Under the pieces are notes generated by a model. It worked only from the letters and a program-made list of their open reading frames with translations. It made no database searches and was not told the origin of the DNA. Made by a program: the position numbers and the translations under genes. DNA of 64,000 nucleotides from Desulfobacillus sp041396245 (GTDB taxonomy: Bacteria > Pseudomonadota > Gammaproteobacteria > Burkholderiales > Rhodocyclaceae): positions 248,001-312,000 of the forward strand of contig JAWKYW010000002.1 in NCBI GenBank assembly GCA_041396245.1, read 5' to 3'. Below, in pieces: positions 16,374-24,301 of this stretch. The first letter of the stretch is position 1, and each line of letters opens with the position of its first letter.

Positions 16374-17525
16374 CTAAAGGTCTGCATACAGCCGTCCCGG
16401 ATTGAACAGGCCCTGCGGATCGAAGTTGCGCTTGAGCTTGCGGTGGATCGCCATCAGCGGCGCCGGCAGCGGATGGAAGGCACCGGCGCTTCGGTCACCG
16501 CCGCGGAACAGCGTGGCGTGGCCGCCGGCCCGCGCCGCTGCCTCGCGCACCACCGTGGCCGGGCCGTCGAAAGTCAGCCAGCGCAGGGCGCCGCCCCACT
16601 CGATCAGCTGCGCGCCGGGCAGGTCCAGCGGCGCGGTTTTCGATGGCAGGGAGAGGCGCCACAGCGCACCCTCGCCCGCGAAACGGGCGTGCCGCTGCTC
16701 GCGCACGCTTTCCCAGAACGCCGCCGCGTCGTCCATGTTCTCGCCGCCGATCCTCTCGCGCGCCGCCGCCACCGCGGCGCGCGCGCCGGACAGGCGCAGC
16801 GTCAGTTGCCCATCGCTCCAGCAGGTGGCGGAAATCGGCAGCGGCTGGCCGCCCCAGCGGTTCATCGTCCCGATGGCCTGGTCCTGCGGCAGTTCCAGGC
16901 GCAGCGTCGCCTCCGCCGGCGGCTTCGGCAGCACCTTGAGCGAGACCTCCAGCAGCAGGCCGAGCGTGCCCATCGCGCCGGCCATCAGGCGCGAGACGTC
17001 GTAGCCGGCGACGTTCTTCATGACCTGGCCGCCGAAGTTCAAAATCTCGCCCTTGCCGTCGAGCAGCTTCACGCCGAGGACGTAATCGCGCACGGCGCCG
17101 GCGGTGGCGCGTCTGGGACCGGAAAGGCCGGCGGCGACGCAGCCGCCGACGGTCGCCACACCCTGTAGGTCGGGCTTCAGCCCGACGACCGAAGGAAATC
17201 CCTGTGGGACATTGGCTGCATGTTGTCGGGCTGAAGCCCGACCTACAGAGGCGGCCGGGAAGTGCGGCGGCTCGAAGGCCAGCATCTGCCCCTTCTCGGC
17301 CAGCGCCGCCTCCAGTTCCGCCAGCGGCGTGCCGGTACGCACGGTCACCACCAGCTCGGTCGGCTCGTAGGCGACGATGCCGCTGTGATTCGTGCTGTCG
17401 AGCAGGTCGCCCGCCGGCGCATTGCCGTAGAAATCCTTCGTGCCGCCGCCGCGGATGCACAGCGGCCGCTTGTCCACCGCCGCGGCGAGCACGCGCTCGC
17501 GAAATTTCTCTGTCAGATCATTCAT
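16374..17525 (-). CDS. glcE: Glycolate oxidase FAD-binding subunit with in-frame repeat insertion
   Basis: FAD-binding (PCMH-type) subunit of glycolate dehydrogenase, 383 residues against about 350 in E. coli. Family marks: CIRGGGTKDF, the FEPPHF segment, TVGGCVAAGLSGPRR, and the C-terminal FDPQGLFNPGRLY. Between FEPPHF (ending about residue 89) and ATVGGC (from 124) there are about 30 extra residues, 93-121, encoded exactly by an 86-bp palindromic repeat element; homologues join these two motifs almost directly. The frame is kept, so the gene may still make a full-length protein with a loop insertion near the FAD site. Start at 17525 is preferred; a start 21 bases upstream lies in the hairpin repeat. 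Confidence 0.92.
   Translation of the reverse strand: MNDLTEKFRERVLAAAVDKRPLCIRGGGTKDFYGNAPAGDLLDSTNHSGIVAYEPTELVVTVRTGTPLAELEAALAEKGQMLAFEPPHFPAASVGRASARQHAANVPQGFPSVVGLKPDLQGVATVGGCVAAGLSGPRRATAGAVRDYVLGVKLLDGKGEILNFGGQVMKNVAGYDVSRLMAGAMGTLGLLLEVSLKVLPKPPAEATLRLELPQDQAIGTMNRWGGQPLPISATCWSDGQLTLRLSGARAAVAAARERIGGENMDDAAAFWESVREQRHARFAGEGALWRLSLPSKTAPLDLPGAQLIEWGGALRWLTFDGPATVVREAAARAGGHATLFRGGDRSAGAFHPLPAPLMAIHRKLKRNFDPQGLFNPGRLYADL
17163..17248. repeat. Palindromic repeat element inserted inside glcE
   Basis: The element begins CTGTAGGTCGGGCTTCAG and ends with the exact complement, CTGAAGCCCGACCTACAG; the outer arms are 24 bases. The centre contains GAAGGAAATCCCTGTGGGAC, the same composite spacer found in the intergenic clusters. 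It adds 29-30 codons without a stop or frame change to the host gene. Confidence 0.95.
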
Positions 17526-17541
17526 GAAAAAAACCTTTTTC

Positions 17542-17609
17542 ACCACAGAGGCACAGAGACACAGAGGAAAACATCTCTGAAATTCTCTGTGTCTCTGTGC
17601 CTCTGTGGT
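17542..17609. repeat. Perfect 25-bp inverted repeat (CTCTGTG family) between glcD and glcE
   Basis: Arms at 17542-17566 and 17585-17609 are exact reverse complements (unit CAGAGGCACAGAGACACAGA), with an 18-base loop. It fills the glcD-glcE gap. Such hairpins in an operon would be expected to pause polymerase or stabilise the upstream glcD message. Confidence 0.92.
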
Positions 17610-17624
17610 TAATGGTTTTAATAG

Positions 17625-19091
17625 TCACTTGGCCGACCCCGTCAGCCGGTATTCCGAGCAGTGTCGCGGCGTCGGCACGACCTTGCCCGGGTTGAGCAGG
17701 GCGTGCTCGTCGAAGGCCGCCTTGACGCCGCGGAAGATGTCGAGCTCCGCCGGGGAGAACTGCGCGCACATCTGGCCGACCTTCTCGATGCCGACGCCGT
17801 GCTCGCCGGTGATGGTGCCGCCGACCTCGACCGACAGCTCGAGGATCCTGCCGCCGAAAGCGGTGGCGCGGTCGACCTCGCCTTCCTTGTTGGCGTCGAA
17901 CATGATGAGCGGGTGGAGGTTGCCGTCGCCGGCATGGAAGACGTTGGCGCAGCGCAGGCGGTATTCCCCGGCCAGTTCGGCGATGCGCGTCAGGACATGC
18001 GCCAGGTGCTTGCGCGGGATGGTGCCGTCCATGCACAGGTAGTCCGGCGTGATGCGGCCGACCGCCGGGAACGCCGCCTTCCTCCCGGCCCAGAACTTGA
18101 GCCGCTCGGCCTCGTTCTGCGAGACGCGGATCTCGGTGGCGCCGCTCTTCTCCAGCACGGCGCGCATGGCGGCGATCTCCTCGGCCACCTCCTCCGGCGT
18201 GCCGTCGGACTCGGCGAGCAGGATGGCCTCGGCATTGAGGTCGTAGCCGGCATGCACGTAGTCCTCGACGGCTGCGGTGGCCGGCTTGTCCATCATTTCC
18301 AGGCCGGCCGGGATGATGCCGGCGGCGATGATGTCGGCCACCGCATTGCCGGCCTTCACCACGTCGTCGAAGGACGCCATCGCCACCTGCGCCAGCAGCG
18401 GCTTCGGCGTCAGCTTCACCGTCGCCTCCAGCACGACGCCGAGCATGCCCTCGGAGCCGATCGTCAGGGCCAGCAGGTCAAGGCCGGGCGAATCCAGCGC
18501 CTCCGAGCCGATCTCCACCACCGTGCCGTCGATCAGCGCCACGCGCGCGGCGAGCACGTTATGCACGGTAAGGCCGTACTTCAGGCAATGCACGCCGCCG
18601 GCGTTCTCGGCGATGTTGCCGCCGATGGTGCAGGCGATCTGGCTGGAGGGATCGGGCGCGTAGTAGAGGCCGTGCGGCGCCGCCGCCTCCGAGATGGCGA
18701 GGTTGCGCACGCCCGGCTGCACGCGCGCCGTGCGCGACAGCGGATCGATGTCGAGGATGCGCATGAACTTCGCCAGCGACAGCACGACGCCGTGCGCCAC
18801 CGGCGTCGCCCCGCCCGAGAGTCCGGTGCCGGCGCCGCGCGCCACCAGCGGCACGCGCAGTTCGTGGCACAGCCCGAGGATGGCGACGACCTGATCCTCC
18901 GTCGCCGGCAGCGCCACCAGCAGCGGCAGCTGGCGATAGGCGGTGAGGCCGTCGCACTCGTAGGGCACGAGGTCCTCCTGCTCGACCAGCAAGGAATCAG
19001 TCGCCAGGATACGGCGCAGGCCGGCGATCAGGCGCGCGATCCCGGCCTCGGCGAGCTGCCGGTGTTCTTCGTGTCCGCCTTGTGAGCCCAT
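17625..19091 (-). CDS. glcD: Glycolate oxidase FAD-linked subunit
   Basis: Catalytic flavoprotein of glycolate (or D-lactate) dehydrogenase, 488 residues, oxidising glycolate to glyoxylate. The FAD-binding domain shows ARGAGTGLSGGATP and TIGGNIAENAGGVHCLKYG; the C-terminal FAD-oxidase domain has NVFHAGDGNLHP and TGEHGVG. The ATG at 19091 follows GGAGG at good spacing. It heads the glcDEF order; each junction holds a repeat. The AbiE toxin-antitoxin operon lies immediately upstream in the same orientation, only 79 bases away, so the native glcD promoter region may have been cut back or glcD may receive read-through. Confidence 0.96.
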   Translation of the reverse strand: MGSQGGHEEHRQLAEAGIARLIAGLRRILATDSLLVEQEDLVPYECDGLTAYRQLPLLVALPATEDQVVAILGLCHELRVPLVARGAGTGLSGGATPVAHGVVLSLAKFMRILDIDPLSRTARVQPGVRNLAISEAAAPHGLYYAPDPSSQIACTIGGNIAENAGGVHCLKYGLTVHNVLAARVALIDGTVVEIGSEALDSPGLDLLALTIGSEGMLGVVLEATVKLTPKPLLAQVAMASFDDVVKAGNAVADIIAAGIIPAGLEMMDKPATAAVEDYVHAGYDLNAEAILLAESDGTPEEVAEEIAAMRAVLEKSGATEIRVSQNEAERLKFWAGRKAAFPAVGRITPDYLCMDGTIPRKHLAHVLTRIAELAGEYRLRCANVFHAGDGNLHPLIMFDANKEGEVDRATAFGGRILELSVEVGGTITGEHGVGIEKVGQMCAQFSPAELDIFRGVKAAFDEHALLNPGKVVPTPRHCSEYRLTGSAK

Positions 19092-19170
19092 GGTGCCTCC
19101 GTTCGACGAATGCTAATGCGCGTACGCCCCGCGGAAAATGCGGGTTAACGCCAACCGGATGCAGCGCGGA

Positions 19171-19890
19171 TCAAAACCCCAGCGCAGCCGAGGCATTGGC
19201 TCGCACATCTCCGGCCTTTTCGTGTTCGCGCCAACCGGCACGCCAGCTCCGCCAGGCTTCCTCGATCCCCATGGCTTTCGCCAGCCTGGACAGCCGCGAC
19301 TGGCTCATGCCCCGCAACTGGATATCCAGGGGCGGCATCGGCAGCCGGCTCCTCACCGAGGTCCCCAGATAAACCCAGTCCAGCAGGGCCCGCTCAGGCG
19401 TAGCCCGTGGATAACTGTAGTGCAGATCCTGCGTATCTTCCACCCTGCCCGAGCCGGGTTCGAAAAACCGCCCCGGCATGGCATAGAACCTGAACGGCCC
19501 CGCAACCGTGTCCCGCTCGCCCACCCGGGGTGGGGCCATGCCCGGTATCTGTGGCACCACGCAGGTGACCGTGTCGCCGAAGTTGTTCAAGGCGCCCGAA
19601 CGCTCGAGCACCCAGGCGAGGCTGACCACGGCGCCACGCCGGATATATTGCGCGGCCTCGGCAGGATGCACGGCGGGTCCCGCCATGCGATTGAGATAGA
19701 CGCCGCGCGAGACCTGCTGCAGCGCCCCGGTTTCGGTCAGCGCACGCACCCAGCGGGTCAGCGACGCAGGTGACGGCCGAACACCCGTGTCCACCCTGAC
19801 ATAGGCCTCGATGTCCTGCGTCGTCACCACATGCGGCGCACCGAGGGCAAGCAGCGCCTTTTCCACCGTCTGCTTTCCGGAGTGCTTCAT
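19171..19890 (-). CDS. abiEi: AbiEi-type antitoxin / transcriptional repressor
   Basis: Antitoxin of the type IV AbiE abortive-infection system, 239 residues. The N-terminal 90 residues read as a winged helix (TRWVRALTETGALQQVSRGVYL), the remainder matches the AbiEi C-terminal family including the ERALLDWVYLG segment. In characterised AbiE systems this protein both neutralises the toxin without direct contact and represses the operon by binding inverted repeats at the promoter; here a perfect inverted repeat sits at the promoter. The start overlaps the toxin stop by 4 bases (ATGA). The gene order here is toxin first, antitoxin second. Confidence 0.85.
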   Translation of the reverse strand: MKHSGKQTVEKALLALGAPHVVTTQDIEAYVRVDTGVRPSPASLTRWVRALTETGALQQVSRGVYLNRMAGPAVHPAEAAQYIRRGAVVSLAWVLERSGALNNFGDTVTCVVPQIPGMAPPRVGERDTVAGPFRFYAMPGRFFEPGSGRVEDTQDLHYSYPRATPERALLDWVYLGTSVRSRLPMPPLDIQLRGMSQSRLSRLAKAMGIEEAWRSWRAGWREHEKAGDVRANASAALGF

Positions 19891-20675
19891 TGCGCCTCCT
19901 TCAGCCACGCATCGACCGTTTCCGCGACGCGCAAGCACATGTCCTCCCAGACTGCGGCATGCATATCCCGCCGCACCGAAGCCGGCAGATAGGGGAGGAC
20001 TTCCTCGTTGGCGCGCTCCCATCCGATTGCGCCGGTCTTTTCAAGGGTTCTGCCGGCAATCGCCTTGAGCCATTTCGGGTCGGCGCGGCTGAGCAGCGGC
20101 ACCGGATCCGCAGCCTGGGCGATGAGGTCGCTCAGGTCGAAGACGTCACGCGGCACGCTCCTGTTATCGGAGTGCAATGCCGCCAGCTTTGAAGCGGCCA
20201 TGGCGTGCGCATTGAAACTGCTGACGCCAAACTGCGTCATGCGATAGGCAATCGGCGGCGCGACACTCAGGCGAACCAGGTATTCTGGGGGCGGCAGGCC
20301 CCGGCCGGAAATTTCCACCTCGTATTGCACCGGCTCTCCCGTCTCTTTCAGGGTGGCGGCGAGCGAGGCGCGAAGGGTGGTTCTCGTGTCCTTCGTGATC
20401 GAAACGCCGGGCGCCTGCAGCGAAGCGGACAGCGCCGCCGCTTGTAGCGCTTTGGGAAGACTCTTGCGAAGACTGTCGTTCGACAGGGAAGGGTCGCGCT
20501 CGAAGTCGATATCCTTGGTCAGCCGCAAACTGCCGAATAGCGCGCGCATGGCCATCCCGCCTTTCAGGTAAAGGCGGGCGCCGTAATGGGTGGCCAGTGC
20601 GCGCAGCAATCCGATCTGGCAGCGATCGATCGCGCACATTCTGGCCGAAAACCCCTCAGAGGCCGGGTTATACAT
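19887..20675 (-). CDS. abiEii: AbiEii-type nucleotidyltransferase toxin
   Basis: Toxin partner of AbiEi, about 262 residues, of the DUF1814 nucleotidyltransferase-like family. The catalytic region reads LKGGMAMRALFGSLRLTKDIDFE, giving the GG and D-x-D residues of the nucleotidyltransferase fold; a second conserved block is HAMAASKLAAL. Related toxins block growth by modifying tRNA, halting phage spread. I place the start at the ATG 20675, because a TTG at 20684 lies in the operator. The promoter and leader are AT-rich in contrast to the surroundings, a sign of transfer. Confidence 0.85.
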   Translation of the reverse strand: MYNPASEGFSARMCAIDRCQIGLLRALATHYGARLYLKGGMAMRALFGSLRLTKDIDFERDPSLSNDSLRKSLPKALQAAALSASLQAPGVSITKDTRTTLRASLAATLKETGEPVQYEVEISGRGLPPPEYLVRLSVAPPIAYRMTQFGVSSFNAHAMAASKLAALHSDNRSVPRDVFDLSDLIAQAADPVPLLSRADPKWLKAIAGRTLEKTGAIGWERANEEVLPYLPASVRRDMHAAVWEDMCLRVAETVDAWLKEAQ

Positions 20676-20680
20676 ATCAC

Positions 20681-20705
20681 GCAATGCTCATTTTATGAGC
20701 ATTGC
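20681..20705 (-). promoter_or_regulatory. Perfect inverted-repeat operator of the abiE operon
   Basis: GCAATGCTCAT and its exact reverse complement are separated by TTT, immediately upstream of the toxin ATG and directly downstream of the predicted -10. A dyad in this place would cover the transcription start, consistent with autorepression by AbiEi. Confidence 0.75.
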
Positions 20706-20734
20706 AGAATATATATAAATCCGGGGCAAGTCAA
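20706..20734 (-). promoter_or_regulatory. Sigma-70-like promoter of the abiE operon
   Basis: On the minus strand a -35 box TTGACT (20729-20734) is followed after 17 bases by TATTCT (20706-20711), inside an AT-rich stretch (ATTTATATATATT). Start of transcription would fall in the adjoining inverted repeat. Confidence 0.6.
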
Positions 20735-20807
20735 TATCCGCCCAACGCCCGCCAATGCGAAGCATGGTTCAATGGCACGTCGTCATGGTGCTGGTGCCGC
20801 CTGTAAT

Positions 20808-22076
20808 TCACTCGATCAAAATCGCGCGGAAGTCGTTCACGTTGGTGCGCGTCGGCCCGGTGACGACAAGATCGCCCAATGCGGAAAAGAAACCGTGGCC
20901 GTCATTGTCCGCCAGCCGGGCCCTGGCGTCGACTGCGCGCGCCGCGGCCCGGCCGAGGGTGTCCGGCGCCAGCAGCGCGCCGGCATTGTCCTCGCTGCCG
21001 TCGATGCCGTCGGTGTCGCCGGCGAAGGCATGGATGCCGGGATGGCCGTCGAGGGCCAGCGCCAGCGCCAGCAGGAATTCGGCGTTGCGGCCGCCGCGCC
21101 CCTTGCCGCGCACCGTCACCGTCGTCTCGCCGCCGGAGAGGAGCACGCAGGGCGGGCCCAGCGGTTCGTTGTGGCGGGCGCAGGATCGGGCAATGGCGGC
21201 CATGACCTTCGCCACCTCGCGCGCCTCGCCCTCGATGGCGTCGCCGAGGACGAGCGGCGCTACGCCCGCCGCCCGCGCGGCCCCGGCGGCCGCGGCGAGC
21301 GCGTCCCGCGGCGTGGCGATGAGGCGGAATTCGCCGCGGGCCAGGCGCGGGTCGCCGGGTTTGGGCGTCTCGCCGGCGCCGGACGCGAGCACGGTGCGCA
21401 CGGCCGGCGGCACCTCGATGCGGTATTTCGCCAGGACGGCCAGCGCGTCGGCGCAGGTGGTGGGGTCGGCCACGGTCGGCCCCGAGGCGATCACCGCCGG
21501 GTCATCGCCCGGCACGTCGGAAATGGCGAGCGTGACGACGCGCGCCGGCCAGGCCGCCGCGGCAAGCCGCCCGCCCTTGACGGCGGAGAGGTGCTTTCTC
21601 ACGCAGTTCATCTCGTCGATGCCGGCGCCGCTGTTGAGCAGGGCGCGGTTGATCGCCTGCTTGTCGGCCAGGGCGATGCCCGCGAAAGGCAGGGCCAGCA
21701 GGGCCGAGCCGCCGCCGGAGACGAGTGCCAGCACCAGATCGTCGGAAGTCAGCCCCCGCAGCACGGCGAGCATGCGCGCGGCGGCGGCGCGGCCGGCCTC
21801 GTCCGGCACGGGGTGGGCCGCCTCCACCACCTCGATGCGGCGGCAGGGCAGGCCGTGGCCGTAGCGCGTCACCACCAGGCCCGCCAGGTCGCCCGGCCAG
21901 TGGTCCTCGACGGCGCGCGCCATGGCAGCGGCGGCCTTGCCGGCGCCGATGACGAGGGTGCGCCCCGGTGGCGGTGGTGGCGGCGGCAGGTGCGGCGGCA
22001 GGCAGGCGGCCGGGTCGGCGGCGCGCACGGCGGCGTCGAAGAGTCGGCTCAGGAGGGCGCGGGGTGAAGGGGTCAT
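20808..22076 (-). CDS. gckA: Glycerate 2-kinase (GckA/MOFRL family)
   Basis: ATP-dependent glycerate kinase of 422 residues, forming 2-phosphoglycerate. The N-terminal GckA domain holds VIGAGKAAAAMARA and VSGGGSALLALP; the C-terminal MOFRL domain holds LLSGGETTVTVRGKGRGGRNAEF and AGDTDGIDGSEDNAGA. The gene family was formerly named ttuD (hydroxypyruvate reductase). The start at 22076 precedes the conserved N-terminus; a start 36 bases upstream is also in frame. It fits with glcDEF in C2 acid use, glyoxylate to glycerate to 2-phosphoglycerate, although the carboligase and semialdehyde reductase are not in the window. A poly-Pro run lies near residue 38. Confidence 0.92.
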   Translation of the reverse strand: MTPSPRALLSRLFDAAVRAADPAACLPPHLPPPPPPPGRTLVIGAGKAAAAMARAVEDHWPGDLAGLVVTRYGHGLPCRRIEVVEAAHPVPDEAGRAAAARMLAVLRGLTSDDLVLALVSGGGSALLALPFAGIALADKQAINRALLNSGAGIDEMNCVRKHLSAVKGGRLAAAAWPARVVTLAISDVPGDDPAVIASGPTVADPTTCADALAVLAKYRIEVPPAVRTVLASGAGETPKPGDPRLARGEFRLIATPRDALAAAAGAARAAGVAPLVLGDAIEGEAREVAKVMAAIARSCARHNEPLGPPCVLLSGGETTVTVRGKGRGGRNAEFLLALALALDGHPGIHAFAGDTDGIDGSEDNAGALLAPDTLGRAAARAVDARARLADNDGHGFFSALGDLVVTGPTRTNVNDFRAILIE

Positions 22077-22240
22077 GGGGCCGGGGCGGCGGTTGCCTGC
22101 CGGGCAAAGCATACCCCGGCCGCGCCGCGCCAGCCCGCCGTGTCGGAAAAATTCCTACAGGCGATTCATCCCCGCCCCTATTCAGGTTCGAACTTTTTTG
22201 CCGTTTAATGTGTCACATACGGCAGAAAATGGAGTGGCTC

Positions 22241-22483
22241 ATGAATACCGAACGCCGCAAGAACCACAAGCTGAGGGCCTTGTTCGACGAGGCCTGCCAA
22301 AAGGTCGAAGCCTGCTTCGAGACCCGGCCGCCGCAGGGCCTGCCGGTCGAATGGGTGGTGTACCGCACGGCGCGCGCCGCCTATCCGCAACTGTCGACGC
22401 TGGACCTGTTCCAGTTCGCCATGGCGTCTTCCCGAATCCACCGCAGCCGGCGCACCGGCACGCCGGGCACCCTCGCTTATTGA
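22241..22483 (+). CDS. Small hypothetical protein (80 residues)
   Basis: An 80-residue soluble protein beginning MNTERRKNHKLRALFDEACQ, with a GGAG ribosome-binding site about 6 bases ahead and a strong terminator after it, which together support a real gene. I do not recognise a family. It is mixed alpha-helical, with a single Cys pair (about residues 20 and 26), two aromatic clusters and a basic C-terminal end. It is flanked by oppositely directed genes, so it is monocistronic. The region before it has a short TTTTTTGCCGTTTAATG stretch that may be part of its promoter. Confidence 0.65.
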   Translation: MNTERRKNHKLRALFDEACQKVEACFETRPPQGLPVEWVVYRTARAAYPQLSTLDLFQFAMASSRIHRSRRTGTPGTLAY

Positions 22484-22534
22484 CGCTTATCGACAGCTCC
22501 TCCTCGCCCAATCCTCCCTCCTTGGGCGATTCCA

Positions 22535-22563
22535 GGCCGGCGTCATCGACGCCGGCCTTTTTT
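22535..22563 (+). terminator. Rho-independent terminator after the 80-residue gene
   Basis: Stem GGCCGGCGTC / GACGCCGGCC with loop ATC, followed by six T. It lies between the small plus-strand gene and the histidine kinase end on the minus strand. Confidence 0.9.
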
Positions 22564-22602
22564 CTGCTCTGGCGCGGAAGATACTGCTGCTTCCCGGGTT
22601 TT

Positions 22603-23517
22603 TCAGCGACCCAGGGTGAAAAAGAAGCAGGCGCCCTGCCCCGGCACCGACTCGACGCGAATGCTGCCGCCGTGGCGATCGAGGATGCGCCGGACCGTGG
22701 CCAGGCCGATACCGAGTCCTTCGAATTCCCGACCGGCATGGTAGCGCTGGAAGGGCACGAACAGTCGGCGCGCGCTGGCCAGGTCGAGCCCGACACCGTT
22801 GTCGCGAACGAAATATTCCGCAACCCCTTCGTGCATCCCGGCGCCAAACCGGATTTCCGCCTCGGACTGTTGTCGCGTGTATTTCCAGGCGTTGCCGAGC
22901 AGATTCCGCAACAGGCTGTAGGCGAGGTTGCGATCGGCGCGCGCCGTCAGCCCCGGCGCCACATGCCATTTGACGGTGCGCTGCGGCTCGGCCGATTGCA
23001 GTTCATGCAGGACGGCCTCGGACAACGCCGAGAGGTCGACTTCCTCCAGCCTCATGCCCTTTTGCGACAGGCGGCCGAGTTCCAGCATGCCGTCGATCAG
23101 CACGCCCATGCGCTCGGCGGCGGCGGTAATTCGGGCCAGGTAATCCAGGCCCTCGGCATCGATCTGCGCAGCCTTCTCCTCGCGCAGTGTGTGGGCGAAG
23201 CCGCTGATGGCACGCAACGGCGCGCGCAGGTCGTGCGAGACGGCGTAGCTGAAGCTGCGCAGTTCGTTGTTGGCGGCTTCCAGCTCGGCCTTCTGGCGGC
23301 GGATGAGCGCCTCCTCCTCGGAAAGGCGCAGGAAGGTGCCGTGCAAGGCCCTTTTCGAGCGGTCCATCTCGAACAGCGTCTTGGTGAGCAGCCCGGCCTT
23401 GGCCTGCGAGAGATAGGCAAGGCAGCGCATGTGCAGCGCCTTTTCCATCAGTTCGCGGTTGATGGCGCGGATGTCGTTCTGGTAACCGCGGCTGACTTCG
23501 GTGATGCGCTCCGCCAC
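22603..23517 (-). CDS. Soluble histidine kinase coupled to the diiron protein gene
   Basis: A 304-residue kinase with no recognised sensor domain: residues 1-85 are helical, likely a coiled coil, then HisKA (FSYAVSHDLRAPLRAISGF, phospho-His) and HATPase_c (RNLLGNAWKYT, DNGVGLD, GLGIGLATVRRI). It begins 10 bases after the diiron protein gene, so both are probably on one transcript. With no sensor of its own it probably receives its signal from a partner, and the neighbour is the obvious candidate. There is no response regulator nearby. The kinase core is closely similar to those at 10.4 and 57.9 kb. Confidence 0.88.
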   Translation of the reverse strand: MAERITEVSRGYQNDIRAINRELMEKALHMRCLAYLSQAKAGLLTKTLFEMDRSKRALHGTFLRLSEEEALIRRQKAELEAANNELRSFSYAVSHDLRAPLRAISGFAHTLREEKAAQIDAEGLDYLARITAAAERMGVLIDGMLELGRLSQKGMRLEEVDLSALSEAVLHELQSAEPQRTVKWHVAPGLTARADRNLAYSLLRNLLGNAWKYTRQQSEAEIRFGAGMHEGVAEYFVRDNGVGLDLASARRLFVPFQRYHAGREFEGLGIGLATVRRILDRHGGSIRVESVPGQGACFFFTLGR

Positions 23518-23527
23518 GTCGATTCCC

Positions 23528-24262
23528 TTACAGGAGGTCCAACCCGCAGGGCAGCGCGCGCAGGTGGGCGATGGCCGCGGCGACCGCCGGCTCGCCCTCG
23601 ATCACCGAACCATGCTGCGGGCAGATGCGCGCGACGGGCAGGGCGGCGAAGCGGTCCATGACAACATTCAGCATGGCACGCGCCGGCATGATCATCTCGT
23701 GCCAGGAGTTCATGTCCGGCGCGTAGTTGGCGTCGGCGAAGAGCTGCCAGTCGTGGTCCATGGCACCGAAGAGATCGCTGGAGAACAGCGTGCGCGTGGC
23801 CGGGTCCCAGGTGGCGACGGAACCGGCGAAGTGCAGGTGCGGCGTGGGAATGAACTCCAGCACGCGGCCGCTTTTCAGGGACAGGCGCCAGTCCTGCCTA
23901 TCCACGGCATAAAGGGTAGAACGCAGGCCGTAGTAGCGGATCAGGCGCAGCGAGGCGGAGTGGGCTGCGATGCGCAGGTCGGGGCGCTCGACGACATCCT
24001 CGACCACGGCCATGTTGCTGCAGACGTCCGGATCGGGATGGGAAGCGACGACGACGGAGATCTGCGACGGATTGATGACGTCGATGATCTTGCGCATGAT
24101 TACAGGGAATTGCGGAATGGAGCCGGAATCGATCAGCACTGCTTCCTCGTCGTCCAGGATGAGGTAGGGATTGCAGTGCATGTCGGCCTCGGCATCGTGG
24201 AAACCGACCCAGTAGATGTCCCGCATCACGGCGACCGGTCCGCCGTAATCGACTGTGGCCAT
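23528..24262 (-). CDS. Oxygen-binding diiron (ODP/flavodiiron-like) metallo-beta-lactamase-fold protein
   Basis: A 244-residue beta-lactamase-fold protein without the flavodoxin domain of flavodiiron proteins. Metal ligands can be assigned: ASHPDPDV (H-x-D-x-D in place of H-x-E-x-D), His in TPHLHFAGS, Asp in LFSSDLFGA, and His in CPQHGSV, the spacing of flavodiiron/ODP proteins and not the HxHxDH of hydrolases. Stand-alone ODP proteins bind oxygen and can act as sensors, as in Treponema chemotaxis. The ATG at 24262 follows GGAGGAGAGG. The gene is immediately upstream of a histidine kinase lacking a sensor domain, suggesting an oxygen or NO sensing pair. This role is inferred. Confidence 0.82.
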   Translation of the reverse strand: MATVDYGGPVAVMRDIYWVGFHDAEADMHCNPYLILDDEEAVLIDSGSIPQFPVIMRKIIDVINPSQISVVVASHPDPDVCSNMAVVEDVVERPDLRIAAHSASLRLIRYYGLRSTLYAVDRQDWRLSLKSGRVLEFIPTPHLHFAGSVATWDPATRTLFSSDLFGAMDHDWQLFADANYAPDMNSWHEMIMPARAMLNVVMDRFAALPVARICPQHGSVIEGEPAVAAAIAHLRALPCGLDLL

Positions 24263-24301
24263 GCGCCTCTCCTCCCGAGTTCAGTGCAAGGGCATATTAC
24301 A

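Noticed and set aside
20676..20684. TTG start of the AbiEii toxin at 20684
   Set aside because: The codon is inside the operator dyad; the ATG three codons later fits better.
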